64,000 bases of DNA from the NCBI GenBank assembly GCA_037043455.1, contig JAWPHD010001278.1, positions 62,001 through 126,000 of the forward strand, in the 5' to 3' direction. Source of the DNA: Cyrtodaria siliqua (taxonomy: Eukaryota; Mollusca; Bivalvia; Adapedonta; Hiatellidae). The notes below the pieces were generated by a model, which did not search any database, was not told the origin of the DNA, and saw nothing but the letters and a program-made list of their open reading frames with translations. Positions 24,901 to 31,804 of the stretch are shown here, piece by piece. Position 1 is the first letter of the stretch, and the number at the start of each line of letters is the position of its first letter. The position numbers were made by a program, and so were the translations under genes.

Positions 24901-27900
24901 TGTTTTACGGCACATAAATAGGTCATATTGTGTGCAAAAACGGACGAAAGATGAAGAAATTAAGAAGTAATTAAAAATTAATGTAAATATGTGAACGCGG
25001 GGGTATAATTACTCAAGTATAGTTCACTGTCACCTTCAACTCATAATTACGATCAAATTCAGTAGGCACCTAAACAATACCTAGAGGATCATACGCAAAG
25101 TTTTATGGAAAATTTGAGAAAGTGTGCAGAAACCATTTTTAGTTTCAAGAGAAGTTCATTGTGACCATAACCTTTGACCTAATGATCTAATCTGAACAAC
25201 CTCAAATGGAGACTACAGTTTACAAAGTTTCACAAACCAACATCACGGTAAACTTGATATAGCAGGGCACGAAAATTCCACTCGTCCGCTCGCCATGATG
25301 AGTACTAATTGATGCAGGACAAGTAGAAATTCAGACAAGTTCTTTAAGAATTTATCAGCTTCACTATTTAAAAATTATGTAGAACTCAGAAAAAAATTCC
25401 TGCCCTCGATAGTGTATGCCAAAACCACCGAGACCTTGACCTTACCTAATGATCTAAAATTCAAACCCTAAATCAAGCTGATCATACAAAGTTTCATGAC
25501 AATAATTAGTGTCATTTAAAACTTAAAATAGTGTGCTACAGCCATTTTCAGGTTGTTTTTTTTTCCATTAATAACATTTGACAAATTGCAATCTCTATTT
25601 GTTTTAAGTATTTTTACTTTTTTGAAATTCTGAACCCAAATTCAGGGTAATAATTTTATTTTATAAATATTCTTTAGCAACCCATCCTAAAAGTAAATCA
25701 AAATGTAAGATAAGAATTGAATTCTATAGTTGGATCTTTCAGTGAAAAATGAAAAACATTTTGATAGTTTAAAACTATCATGACTTTTAACTACCATAAA
25801 TTTGTATCATACTCCAATAAAATATCAAAATATCAAATTCAATCCTTAACAAAACAGGAATTTAACTAGTTCATGCATGCATTGACATTTAATTTTAATA
25901 TTTGGTAGACAAATACTGGCTTAATATGACTTCAAAATAATATTAACATTGACTTCCTTTCAAACTATTGACATATGAATCTCTGAACACATCTAGTTTA
26001 TACTCTTAACTGATCATGATGTTAAAGGGACAAACGGCGACCCTGAAGTTTATATCAACATGATCAGTTAATTAGTGTCTTGATTTATAAGACAGTCCAG
26101 TATAATTTGGACTTCAAACCCTCTTGCATATAATTAAATAAAAGTCAGAGGTTTTTATTTTTTGCGTCTTGTATTACCATAGGTTTAAATACATTATTGG
26201 TGCAATATAACAGATAGTCATATGCACAAACACTTTTCTTTATACTATTCTTATAATTAATATTAACTAGAGTTATCACTTAAAGTGATTAATACCCCTA
26301 CAATACCGCCTTGTCACATAAACATGGCAACCACAAGAAAACAATGGTCTAGTTTAAACATATTTATTTCCAATAAATGTATATGGACATGGGGTCGGGT
26401 CACAAGTTATTACAACATTAGAAATCCGGCCCTCCCGCTACAAAATATTTATACAATTTAGACAATGGCAAACAAAGTATTTAAACTACAAAATATGAAA
26501 TAAACAGGAAAAAACAAATAACGAGAGAGAGAGAGAGAGAGAGAGGGAGGGGAGAGGAAGGTTTTCAATATTGTTAGTGATCAGGGAAGAAGACTAACAA
26601 AAATGTGCGTGTTACACCGTTCAAGTCAAAGATGTATAAGTGTAATAAAAAGAGACATGGTCATGAAGAGGATGCATTATAAATTATTTAAATTTAATAC
26701 AAACACAAATTAGCAGGTTCCTCAGAGTTGACTCTAACATTTTTTTGGCAAATTCTAAGTTGAAAAGGGGCCCATAACTCCATCAAAAATTAGTGGTTTG
26801 TAACCAAAGTCGAACTTGACCTGTATTTTATTGTCGTTAACCCGTGTACCAAAAATTATTTAAATCCGTCGACCCTTTCATGAATTATCGCCCGGACACT
26901 GTTTTTTGGGCAAATTGTAAGTTGAAAAGGGGCCATAACTCCGTCAAAAATTGGTGGTTAGTAATCAAAGTCGACCTTGACCTGTAGTTTATGGTCTTAA
27001 ACCCATACCAAATATTATTTAAATCCGTCGACCCTTTCATGAGTTATCGTCCGGACACCGTTTTTTGGGCAAATTCTAAGTTGAAAAGGGACCATAACTC
27101 CGTAAAAAATTGGTGGTTTGTAAATAAAGTCGAACTTGACCTGTATTTTATGGTGTTATACCCGTGTACCAAATATTATTTAAATCCATCAACCCTTTCA
27201 TGAGTTATCGTCCGGACACCGTAAAAACCAATGGACGGACCAACAAGCTCACTCCTATATACACCCCCTAAACTTTGTTTGTGGGGGTATAATGATTGAA
27301 CAAATCCATGTTATATAGAAAAACAAATGGGTCGTTGCAAGTTTTTAAAAAGTTAAGACTGCTGTGTGTACCTTTAAATGTCAGATGACACCAATACGTA
27401 CCTTCATTGCATAATGCTGCTTGTCGTCTTCTTTCCGTACCTTCACCACATTACCGTAGGCACCCTTCGCTATAATATCTACAATCTGTAACAACAAAAG
27501 GTTGCATGATGTGAATTTTACAATCAAAGTATCAGTTTTCATAACATTCATTTACATGTTTATCTTCACTACAATGTCTATTAAGATTTCTATAAAACTA
27601 AAAACACAAAATTTAATTTCTGCAATAATACCCGAGAAACAAGCCAGGTCCATGACATCTATTGTAACAATTTCTTTTGCATAGTTAATGGAGTTGCGGT
27701 GGCCGAGTGGATAGAATAAATTTAACTGAATTGGATTTTATAGTCAAACCAACGGCTAAGGTCATATGGCAACCTTCCAGTTACTTTTTGTGAAGGAAGA
27801 CCCCTGCAGGTGCCCCTCCGGTCAATTTTCGTGCACGGGTGGGCACTTGGGTAGAACCACTGACGTTCCGCAAGCCAGCTGGATAGCTTCCTCACATAAT

Positions 27901-30900
27901 GATTCTGAACTCACAGTGGTGAGGGGCTTCAAGTAATTTCAAGTCAAAGACTTGAACCACTCGGCCACAGACATTCAGTTAAAAAAAAATTGCACACTAT
28001 CGGTTTGGCATATTTGCTTTTTTTCAATGAAATCAGGGATGTCATGACATTCACGAGCAGCTGGTCGCTAGTTTTGCCATTCATTCATTGCATATGTCGC
28101 TGTTCCAACAGCCATTCAGAATGGCCAGATTATTTATTTTACAAATATACTTAAGCAACACATCCTAAAAGTAAATCAAAATTCACTGAGACATGAAAAA
28201 CATTTGGATAGTTTAACACTATCATTTCATGACTTTAAACTACCATAAATGTGTATCATATCAAAATATTCGTATCCTTAACAAAACTGAAATTTAACTT
28301 CTTTCCGAACCAAATAACCAATAAGTGACTAACATCAAAATCTGAATCGCTGATGCGAACTGGGAACTCCGGTAGAAATAACGCCTCTACAAGGGGAACT
28401 GACAGCTGGGGTTGACCCTTAGATTTCGAGTCTGCGGAGTCCAACTTGTCAATGTTATTGGTCGACTTTCCCTTGAATAACCGCCAGGAATTTGCCGATT
28501 TAGCCTTGCTGAATTCGGAGTTCACATCCAAAACCTGAAGAAAAAACACAAATGCATTTTGTATCAGCTTATACCAGATAATCAACTGTTACCCAAAACA
28601 TGGATGATTCTCATTTAGAATCATTATGACATGCAAGAAAGGTTATGTATGCTGTTTGTCTCATTGTGTGGTATGTTTTGGTTAGTTAATATACATGAAA
28701 AATTAACGAGGATTAAAAAGGGCAGGCTCTCAAAACCAAGCATGTTACAGTGAAGATGGCTGTCCTTTGGGCGGAATAATACACATTTTTCATTGTAATT
28801 TTAAGGGGTACAGCACCATAACATATCCCGGATCCTCAGTGATTGTCAATATTGATATAAAAATAATGGTGGGGACAATATATCCGAGATTCATGCATTT
28901 TTAATTTTATGAGTTGTTCATGATTTATGTTATATCGCTTGAATTTGAAAAAAACATGAGGCCAAATAAAAAAAAAATGTGGTTCAGGAAAAGAAATTGG
29001 GAAAGTACTACTAACCTACATGTAAAACCTTTTATTTTTATGGAAACTAATTTTTGAAATGGTAAAACAAGCCTAGACTGCAAATAGGTATTGCTTGTTA
29101 CTTGTAATGTCAATAATGTTGTAAAGCTAGTGGGTGCTCTCTGGCATAGGCATGATAGAAAAGTTCACCTATTAACTCATCTACCTCTGAGGTTAAGATG
29201 GCGGCAGGCCAATGTTGCTAAAAAGAATGGCAAGATTGATTTCAACAACAGTTTTTTGGAATTAATTGATAGTAACTATTAAGTTTTTGTTTTCGTCTTC
29301 ATAAAATCTAAAATGTCTGTGTCCCGGGGTCTAAAGTTTGCATATGGAGACTTGCACATTTAACATAGGCTTAAATAGGGAAACACTTGAAAAATGTTCA
29401 TTTCCAAAACCACATGGCATAGAGTTCTCATATTGCCCATTACATCAGCTTAGGCCTAAAAAAAGGTTTGATTCTTGTTACAAAACCGATCGTGACTTTT
29501 ACCCCATGACAGCATTTTTATATAACGGTAATTTCTTCTGTAAAGAATTTGCGATGATGATGACGCAAATGAGTTATTATACCAGTCCTGTTGTTTAGCA
29601 ATGACCCGTTTCCGTTTCCGATTTTCAATGCATACGTCTTTTGGCATTGAAAGTTGCTGATTTGAAGTTCGCTTTTCTTATCAGAATCAAAAAAGTCCAA
29701 AAAAGTGAAAAACCTACATAAATCTCAAGATAAATGTTTTTATTTACTTGTTGCGAAGAAATAAATTCGAAATCGATTAAATATTGTGTTATACACGCGT
29801 TTTACCTGCGACCCACATTCGCGGATTACACAAAAATGTCCACCATTTGCATTCAATATTATCATCTTCTTGTGTTTTTTTTCAAAGCATATTTCGCCTT
29901 AGCAATCAGCTTGATTCTTACAATTTTATATTATGTTTGTTTAAAATTTCGAAGCTTAAATATTATTTTAAAACTAAGATAGATGATGGATGTTCTACGA
30001 TTCGGAAGATTTCAATGAATGAAAATATACAATTTTTGGAAGAGGTTTCCCCGGAATACATATTACGTGATACCTCTATTTTTAAGACTTCCAATCACAA
30101 CTGAGCGCACTTGCAAGAAGCAGATCGACCTATTGTGAATATCGCATGTTGTTTACATAAGCTACTGTAGACCGCAATGCACTCGACAGATACAGCAAGT
30201 CGATTTGGGGTAGGAATTTGGAAGTTTTCCCGGAATCCTTTATATTTTATGACGTCAGAGTACCGGTATCTGCAGATCTCTATGTGTAGCAAAGAAACAC
30301 AACACAAACAATAAACTTGTTTTATGTAACAATCAACTTAAAGTCTTTAATTCTGGTTGTATATATAATTTTGAAACACTGGTATTGAGGTCATACCAAA
30401 AAATATTTATTTTTTTTAAAAATCTGACCTACCGACCCCCGTATTTTTGGGCATGTAACAGGAAAATTCACTATTACTTTTTTTTAGGCCTTATGGTCCT
30501 CTACAAAGTTTTTCAAATGCTGACCCTGGGTTCAAATCTGTCCCCGACCCGAGGGTCACAGTTTTACGTACTACAGTTAAAGGAGAATCTTCAACAAAAA
30601 AAAATTGGCAACAACACTTGAGAAAACAATTATTTTCATCTGACAGTAATTAAATATTTCTTTGATTTTTTAAGTGGAACACAAATTTGACGAATCATGT
30701 GCATTCAAGGATGGATATATTGCGAATATACTCTGAGAATAACTGAAGATGATGATGGATGACAAAAAAACAACAGAGAATGAATGACATGAATTTCAGG
30801 TCTATGGCAGATTTATTGAACCGAATATTATCAAACTGCTAATCGACACATTACTGGTTATTTATAGCGGACCCAGAGTGAGAGGGAAGGATACACAGTA

Positions 30901-31522
30901 GATAAATCCCACTGCCTTACAAAATTTGTCATTCTGGCAGAGGGCACTGAAAATGAGCCATATATGGATGAATGAGGCAAAGGGAAAGTGGTGCTGCATG
31001 GTGATATTGGGTACCCGGTGGCCCGGTTAGCTCACTCAATTGGTAGAGCACTCGTCCTGTAAGCGAGGAGTCCCGGGTTCAAGTCCCTTAACGGCTGCAC
31101 TTTTCCCATGGTTAACTTCATTGGCGAGGATAATTCGGTAAATGCAGAGTAGCTACACCATAGGTCTTAAAATGTAAAAGCGAGAGGAGTTTGGTGATAT
31201 TGGGTACCTGGTGGCCCAGTTGGCAGAGCAATTGCCCTGTAAATTGTAAACGAGGTGTCCCAGGTAGAGTCCCGTACTGGCCACACTTATGTCTTGAACC
31301 TCAGACCTCTATTATTTTATAATTGTTGACATAATTTGTGATTGGTTAATTTTGAGTTTGAGAAATTCCAATATTCTTGACAGACAAATAATCAAATTAC
31401 GAGAACAGGACTCAGGAGATGTTGACAGTTTGTGTGGGTGGGGTATTAACAAATTGTATTACCTGGGTATCCGGTACTGATTGTGCCTTTCTTAGAGGAA
31501 GCTTTTGATTGTTGTTTCCCAT
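6833..31522 (-). CDS. RSKR: RSKR-like (SgK494) AGC serine/threonine kinase gene, 13 coding exons
   Basis: Thirteen exons, each bounded by AG acceptor and GT donor and all phase-compatible, give 397 residues from ATG (31522) to TGA (6833). Residues 1-7 are MGNNNQK, an N-myristoylation-type start, suggesting membrane attachment. Residues 21-92 are a linker ending in an LFLPEFPVR motif just before the kinase domain (about 93-345). Visible catalytic features: AKGAYGNV loop (98-105; the first glycine is Ala), YAMK Lys120, alpha-C Glu139, YRDMK (Asp215), MEN (Asn220), DFG (233-235) and APE (257-259). The order, the LFLPEFP motif, the CK(D/E)E segment and the short tail without AGC hydrophobic motif match the RSKR/SgK494 family as I recall it; vertebrate members are about 410 residues. 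It is predicted active; substrates are unknown to me. The extra 5' UTR exon and promoter are not identified. A generic AGC kinase is the fallback call. Confidence 0.85.
7173..7854 (-). mobile_element. CTAGAR/terminal-hairpin repeat, GGCTCCCC subfamily
   Basis: On the minus strand it starts CTAGAAATTGTT at 7854, has the tag ATGGCTCCCCCAC at 7808-7820 and ends in a hairpin at 7176-7211 whose arms are GGCTCCCC and GGGGAGCC, followed by ATAATAA. It contains a GTCT/GTCTGCGT microsatellite (7229-7268), two copies of a GGTTGGACCTAGGGTCCTCA unit and a T/A-rich slip tract (7525-7620). It lies just upstream of exon 13, in intron 12. Same architecture as 11461, 12301 and 26267. Confidence 0.65.
7855..8105. 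mobile_element. Inverted copy of the 3840-4190 element
   Basis: Carries, in reverse complement, the boxes of the element at 3840-4190: GTCGCTTTAACACGCGAAAC, TATTTGCATACTTATATAAC and a CCACACCGTAAGTTATGT end. The two copies are diverged by small indels. Confidence 0.6.
8280..8580 (+). repeat. Dispersed repeat with a direct-repeat TGACCT pair
   Basis: Contains TGACCTTTGACCTCC near 8341, a GTGTGAAGTTTCATGTAAATC box and a purine-rich GGACGGAAGAGTAAATGGAC stretch, ending TATATGCCTTCGGGTGTATA then A-rich tail. The layout (tail hairpin CCTTCGGG, A-rich end) resembles the CTAGAR family, but the 5' end was not found. Confidence 0.5.
8691..8792 (-). CDS. RSKR: RSKR-like exon 12 (end of kinase domain)
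   Basis: Encodes residues 324-357, starting [14 protein letters not shown], the usual end of the C-lobe with its conserved Arg. Acceptor TCTGTTGCAG, donor GTTTGT, phase 0. If the donor were not used the frame would stay open to 8589, an alternative short C-terminus. Confidence 0.82.
8946..9023. repeat. Three tandem palindromic units
   Basis: Three direct copies, 26-27 bases apart, of CCACTCCCAATGGAGTGACA (the second has CCACTCCAAATGG). Each unit is itself an inverted repeat, CCACTCC / GGAGTG, with a 3-5 base loop. It lies in intron 11 of the kinase gene. Confidence 0.8.
9464..9587. repeat. 124-bp near-perfect palindrome
   Basis: Left arm 9464-9520 starts GTTATTAGATTTAGATTGGG; right arm 9531-9587 is its near-exact reverse complement, ending CAAATCTAATAAC. 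Loop of 10 bases (TCCTAAAGTC). The inner end is GCGCAATATT. Possibly the ends of a collapsed fold-back element. Confidence 0.85.
9970..10138. repeat. Imperfect long hairpin
   Basis: Left arm contains TTTAACTGCTGGGGTCG, GGGAAATACTTCAC and TAGACGTGTAGTTCTTTTCAC; the right arm (about 10062-10138) repeats these in reverse complement (GAGTGAAAGAAC, CACGCCTACC, GTGAAGGATTTCCC, ACCCAGCAGTTAA). Loop about 14 bases. Looks like a fold-back MITE. Confidence 0.65.
10447..10761. mobile_element. piggyBac-like MITE with TTAA target duplication
   Basis: Ends AGGGACACATGGCAATCTT, identical for 19 bases in inverted orientation, flanked on both sides by TTAA (10443-10446 and 10762-10765). 315 bp, no coding capacity, TTAA preference as known for piggyBac-type elements. 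It lies immediately beside exon 11 of the kinase gene. A diverged relative spans 26026-27373. Confidence 0.8.
10814..10924 (-). CDS. RSKR: RSKR-like exon 11
   Basis: Encodes residues 287-323, starting [16 protein letters not shown] and ending AQDVVNK; C-lobe helices. Acceptor CTATTTCAG, donor GTAAGT, phase 0. Confidence 0.88.
11006..11165 (-). mobile_element. tRNA-derived SINE, family A
   Basis: Matches the module at 291-505: GTTTTACGTCATTTT at one end and, on the minus strand, the B-box region GTCGAATCCCACTGGGAGCT at the other. Middle part shortened. Confidence 0.65.
11461..11778 (+). mobile_element. CTAGAR/terminal-hairpin repeat, TACCCC subfamily
   Basis: Starts CTAGAACTATCACTGAAGG, tag ATACCCCTAC at 11486-11495, a single GGGCCATAATTCTGTAAT core segment, a purine-rich GGGACGCGATAGGACAAAAT run, and a terminal hairpin (11744-11777) with TTTGT loop and GGGGTATAA end. 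A truncated relative lies at 24640-24900. Confidence 0.65.
11816..11904 (-). CDS. RSKR: RSKR-like exon 10 (APE and WWSLG)
   Basis: Encodes residues 257-286: APEVL at the boundary, then [17 protein letters not shown] typical of AGC kinases. Acceptor GGTTTCAG, donor GTGAGA. Confidence 0.92.
13245..14545 (+). repeat. ~320-bp tandem array (about four units)
   Basis: Units start near GAAGTAGTCGCTACAAAC (13258, 13578, 13900, 14215) and contain GGCGGCCATCTTGAATTTC, GCTAGGATCAATTAGACATC and CATCATGTCATGCTGATCAT. Within each unit the AGTAGTCGCTACAA box occurs twice, so the 320-base unit is itself built from two related halves. Ends in a GACAGACGGACAG microsatellite at 14550-14600. Confidence 0.8.
14761..15787. 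mobile_element. 1,027-bp TIR element with TCCCT target duplication
   Basis: Left end TATGGTTCATACAGACTT, right end in reverse complement CATGGTTCGCACAGACTT. Flanks are TCCCT (14756-14760) and TCCCT (15788-15792), and the uninterrupted host sequence is seen in neighbouring core units, which read GATCATCCCTGCAAAG. Near both ends there are several AATTTAGGGCC boxes. No transposase visible; the frames in it are not gene-like. Confidence 0.85.
16197..16286 (-). CDS. RSKR: RSKR-like exon 9 (DFG and activation segment)
   Basis: Encodes residues 227-256: [13 protein letters not shown] then the activation segment to CGTLQYM. Acceptor TTTTAACTAG, donor GTATGT. Confidence 0.92.
16471..16685 (-). mobile_element. 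tRNA-derived SINE, family A
   Basis: Full-length-looking copy: GAGTTTTACGTCATTTTCAA at the plus-strand start, GGCAGACAACCCAC and GGGTAGAACCAGTACTG in the middle, and on the minus strand a B box GGTACGAATCCCACTGGGAG. It lies just upstream of exon 9. Confidence 0.75.
16770..16965. mobile_element. Relic of the TTAA MITE found in the zinc-finger gene
   Basis: Shares TTAACCCTGGTG, AACCTAGGATAGCACGTA and CTGATGTATCCTTTTTAAA with the 347-bp element at 59637-59983. Only the right two-thirds are preserved. Confidence 0.6.
17843..17870 (-). CDS. RSKR: RSKR-like micro-exon 8 (MEN motif)
   Basis: A 28-base micro-exon encoding residues 218-226, MENLLFDYE, plus one base. It supplies the Asn220 needed between the catalytic loop and DFG. 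Acceptor CCATTTCAG, donor GTAGGT. Its phases fit exons 7 and 9 exactly, which makes a chance match unlikely. Confidence 0.88.
18143..18556. mobile_element. Possible hAT-like MITE with AATCGATTA boxes
   Basis: Outer ends TAGTATTGTTCCGATTAATC and, in reverse complement, TAGTGTTGGGAATCGGCTGA, with GATTAATCGATTA boxes inside the left and GATCGATCAT boxes inside the right end. Similar ATCGATCATCGG boxes occur at 9670-9750. Target duplication not clear. Confidence 0.45.
18742..18782 (-). CDS. RSKR: RSKR-like exon 7 (catalytic loop)
   Basis: A 41-base exon, too short for ordinary open-frame listing. Encodes residues 204-217, [14 protein letters not shown]; the YRDMK contains catalytic Asp215. Acceptor CAATTTCAG, donor GTATGT. 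Confidence 0.9.
19008..19115 (-). CDS. RSKR: RSKR-like exon 6
   Basis: Encodes residues 168-203: [13 protein letters not shown] hinge and alpha-D/alpha-E region. Begins with two bases of codon 168 and ends with one base of codon 204. Acceptor GTGTTTCAG, donor GTAAGT. Confidence 0.9.
19433..19505 (-). CDS. RSKR: RSKR-like exon 5
   Basis: Encodes residues 144-167 ([16 protein letters not shown] and on), the beta-4/beta-5 region with the conserved HPF, plus one base of codon 168. Acceptor TTTTCCAG, donor GTAAGT. Confidence 0.9.
19641..19862 (-). mobile_element. Local duplication and tRNA-derived SINE or tRNA pseudogene
   Basis: At 19641-19714 a ~37-base segment (ACAAGTTCTTGCAACTTAGA and on) is directly repeated. 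At 19785-19862, minus strand, GTGGTCCAGTGGTATAGCGC resembles a tRNA D-arm/A box, and GGGTTCGATCCTCGCCCC a B box, with a short complementary GTGG/CCAC end. Variable arm and anticodon stem are not regular, so a functional tRNA is unlikely. Confidence 0.5.
20097..20790 (+). repeat. CTAGAG start followed by degenerate GTGGAGTGTAACC repeats
   Basis: Begins CTAGAGCCATCACTGAAGG like the family at 11461. Three diverged copies of AATATGTGGAGTCTTATG ... GTGGAGTGTAACCTTA follow near 20335, 20500 and 20705. No terminal hairpin seen before the exon-4 array begins. Confidence 0.5.
21163..22534. mobile_element. 1,372-bp TIR element inserted in the exon-4 array
   Basis: Perfect 17-bp inverted ends CAGGGTTCTCAATAGAC (21163-21179 and 22518-22534). 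Array units resume on both sides. CAGGG ends suggest hAT, but no clean 8-bp target duplication is visible in the low-complexity flank. It contains a SINE-B copy. No transposase frame. Confidence 0.8.
21627..21845 (-). mobile_element. tRNA-derived SINE, family B
   Basis: Plus-strand read: TTGAATTGGATTTTATAGTC, CAAGCCAGCTGGATAGCTTC, then on the minus strand the tRNA-like part CTTGCCCCTCACCGCTGTAG GTTCGATCCC. Lies nested in the 1,372-bp TIR element. Closely similar to 27715-27980. Confidence 0.7.
23377..23445 (-). CDS. RSKR: RSKR-like exon 4 (alpha-C helix); source of the partial-exon array
   Basis: Encodes residues 121-143; [20 protein letters not shown] covers the first 20 and contains alpha-C Glu139. 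Acceptor CTGTTGAAG, donor CAG|GTAATA, phase 0. The last ~46 bases and the donor are repeated ten times in the following intron (20850-23340). Only this copy has the 5' part of the exon and a proper acceptor, which is why it is taken as the real one. Confidence 0.9.
23570..24228. mobile_element. Inverted-repeat element in intron 3
   Basis: ACCTACATATATAAAGTC, GGAAAAAGAAACGTGACACG and TTTCCGCTATATATTGTAT on the left are repeated in reverse complement on the right (ATACAATATATAGCGGAAA, CGCGTTTCTTTTTCCTTTC, CATATATGTAGGT). About 90-100 bases of imperfect inverted ends around ~350 bases of middle. Frames in it are not gene-like. Confidence 0.6.
24640..24940 (+). repeat. Truncated relative of the 11461-11778 repeat
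   Basis: Shares GTAATAAATTAGG, CAATGGGTGA, GTGTATATGAAGTTT, the GGGACAAAAA purine run and GACGTTACGGACAAC with 11505-11760. After CCCCCACTTCACTATGTGAA, where the terminal hairpin should close, a different repeat begins (GGTGTTTTACGGCACATAAA), also found in reverse complement at 33425-33470. Confidence 0.6.
24941..26020. other. Intron 3 sequence without recognisable gene
   Basis: AT-rich. It contains TGACC/CTTTGACC-like boxes and CAAAGTTTCA boxes (25150-25500) that look like worn pieces of the same bivalve-type repeats seen at 7173 and 8280. A segment around 25640-25830 (CATCCTAAAAGTAAATCAAA, CTATCATGACTTT) is repeated at 28140-28250. No exon signals were found. Confidence 0.4.
26026..27373. 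mobile_element. Diverged TTAA MITE split by a CTAGAR element
   Basis: Flanked by TTAA at 26022-26025 and 27374-27377; ends AGGGACAAACGGCGACCCTG and, inverted, AGGTACACACAGCAGTCTTA. Its middle (GCATATAATTAAATAAAA, ATTGGTGCAATA, TATTCTTATAATTAA) aligns with the intact relative at 10447-10761, which shows where 26267-27292 was inserted. Confidence 0.65.
26267..27292 (+). mobile_element. CTAGAR/terminal-hairpin repeat, TACCCC subfamily, with core units
   Basis: Starts CTAGAGTTATCACTTAAAG, tag AATACCCCTA at 26291-26300, a GA microsatellite (26524-26548), three core units of ~155 bases (26730-27225) with GGGGCCATAACTCCGTCAAA, AATCCGTCGACCCTTTCATG and GTTATCGTCCGGACAC, and a terminal hairpin ATACACCCCC/GGGGGTAT (27257-27290). 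Compared with the empty sequence at 10669-10690 the insertion lies between ATTAA and TGATTG with at most a TAA duplication. Confidence 0.75.
27402..27485 (-). CDS. RSKR: RSKR-like exon 3 (glycine loop and catalytic lysine)
   Basis: Encodes residues 93-120 including [11 protein letters not shown] and YAMK, whose Lys120 is the ATP-binding lysine. Acceptor TTACAG, donor GTACGT, phase 0. Confidence 0.9.
27690..27980 (-). mobile_element. tRNA(Ser/Leu)-like SINE, family B
   Basis: On the minus strand the head reads TGTGGCCGAGTGGTTCAAGT, a class-II tRNA A box, followed by a long variable-arm-like segment and the B box region, then GGAAGCTATCCAGCTGGCTT and a 3' end with ACTATAAAATCCAATTCAGT. Directly beyond it on the plus strand, GGTGGCCGAGTGGATAGAAT looks like the head of a second, truncated copy in the other orientation. 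Confidence 0.7.
28319..28534 (-). CDS. RSKR: RSKR-like exon 2 (N-terminal linker)
   Basis: Encodes residues 21-92. Low-complexity, Ser/Lys-rich first half, then [10 protein letters not shown] at about 71-80, the family marker ahead of the kinase domain. Acceptor TTTTTTCTTCAG, donor GTTATT, phase 0 at both ends. Confidence 0.85.
28540..31000. other. Intron 1: short frames, no recognisable gene
   Basis: Several overlapping small frames on both strands between 28925 and 30621 have no recognisable motif, no conserved neighbours and biased AT-rich composition. The stretch lies wholly in intron 1 of the kinase gene. I see no exon signature or repeat copy elsewhere in the window. Confidence 0.4.
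31001..31292 (+). mobile_element. Two tandem tRNA(Thr)-like SINE heads
   Basis: At 31019-31093 TTAGCTCACTCAATTGGTAG is an A box and GGGTTCAAGTCCC a B box; the anticodon arm CTCGT CCTGTAA GCGAG would present TGT (Thr). The acceptor stem does not pair cleanly, so this is a SINE head rather than a gene. A worn second copy begins at 31197 with the same GATATTGGGTACC lead-in and keeps CCCTGTAAATTG and an AGAGTCCC box. Confidence 0.65.
31463..31522 (-). CDS. RSKR: RSKR-like exon 1 (start codon)
   Basis: Encodes residues 1-20, [20 protein letters not shown]. The ATG is chosen because Gly2 gives a myristoylation-type N-terminus and the frame joins exon 2 without a stop. Ends CAG followed by donor GTAATA, phase 0. 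Confidence 0.8.
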
Positions 31523-31804
31523 GCTGCATACATTAATATTTCTTTATCAAATTCTTTGAACATCTTACTTATTCGTGAAGAAATCAGTAAATAAAACACA
31601 CATTTAATGATGCTGTTTTGTAATTTCCTATTTATAGACTGGTTCCACCGCTCAAAATTATAAAGTTGACTAGAATGTAAATAAATCCAGTCTACAAGTC
31701 TTGATCATACTCGACGCTTGATTTACGAAGTAGGTGGCAGTGAGCAGTTTACCGTTAGCCGAAACATAGACGAATAGAATAATATTTATTTCGGTTTTGT
31801 TTGT
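31523..31804. other. Immediate upstream region of the kinase start
   Basis: The sequence upstream (higher coordinates) of the exon 1 ATG should hold 5' UTR and possibly promoter. No CpG-rich patch or TATA box at an obvious distance is seen, so the transcription start may lie further up or in another exon. Confidence 0.3.

Noticed and set aside
29734..30104. Two overlapping plus-strand frames as membrane protein genes
   Set aside because: Hydrophobic translation of AT-rich intron sequence; two frames overlap and neither has a recognisable motif.
31017..31093. Functional tRNA-Thr (TGT) gene
   Set aside because: A and B boxes and an anticodon arm are present, but the acceptor stem does not pair and a second worn copy follows in tandem, so it is a SINE head.
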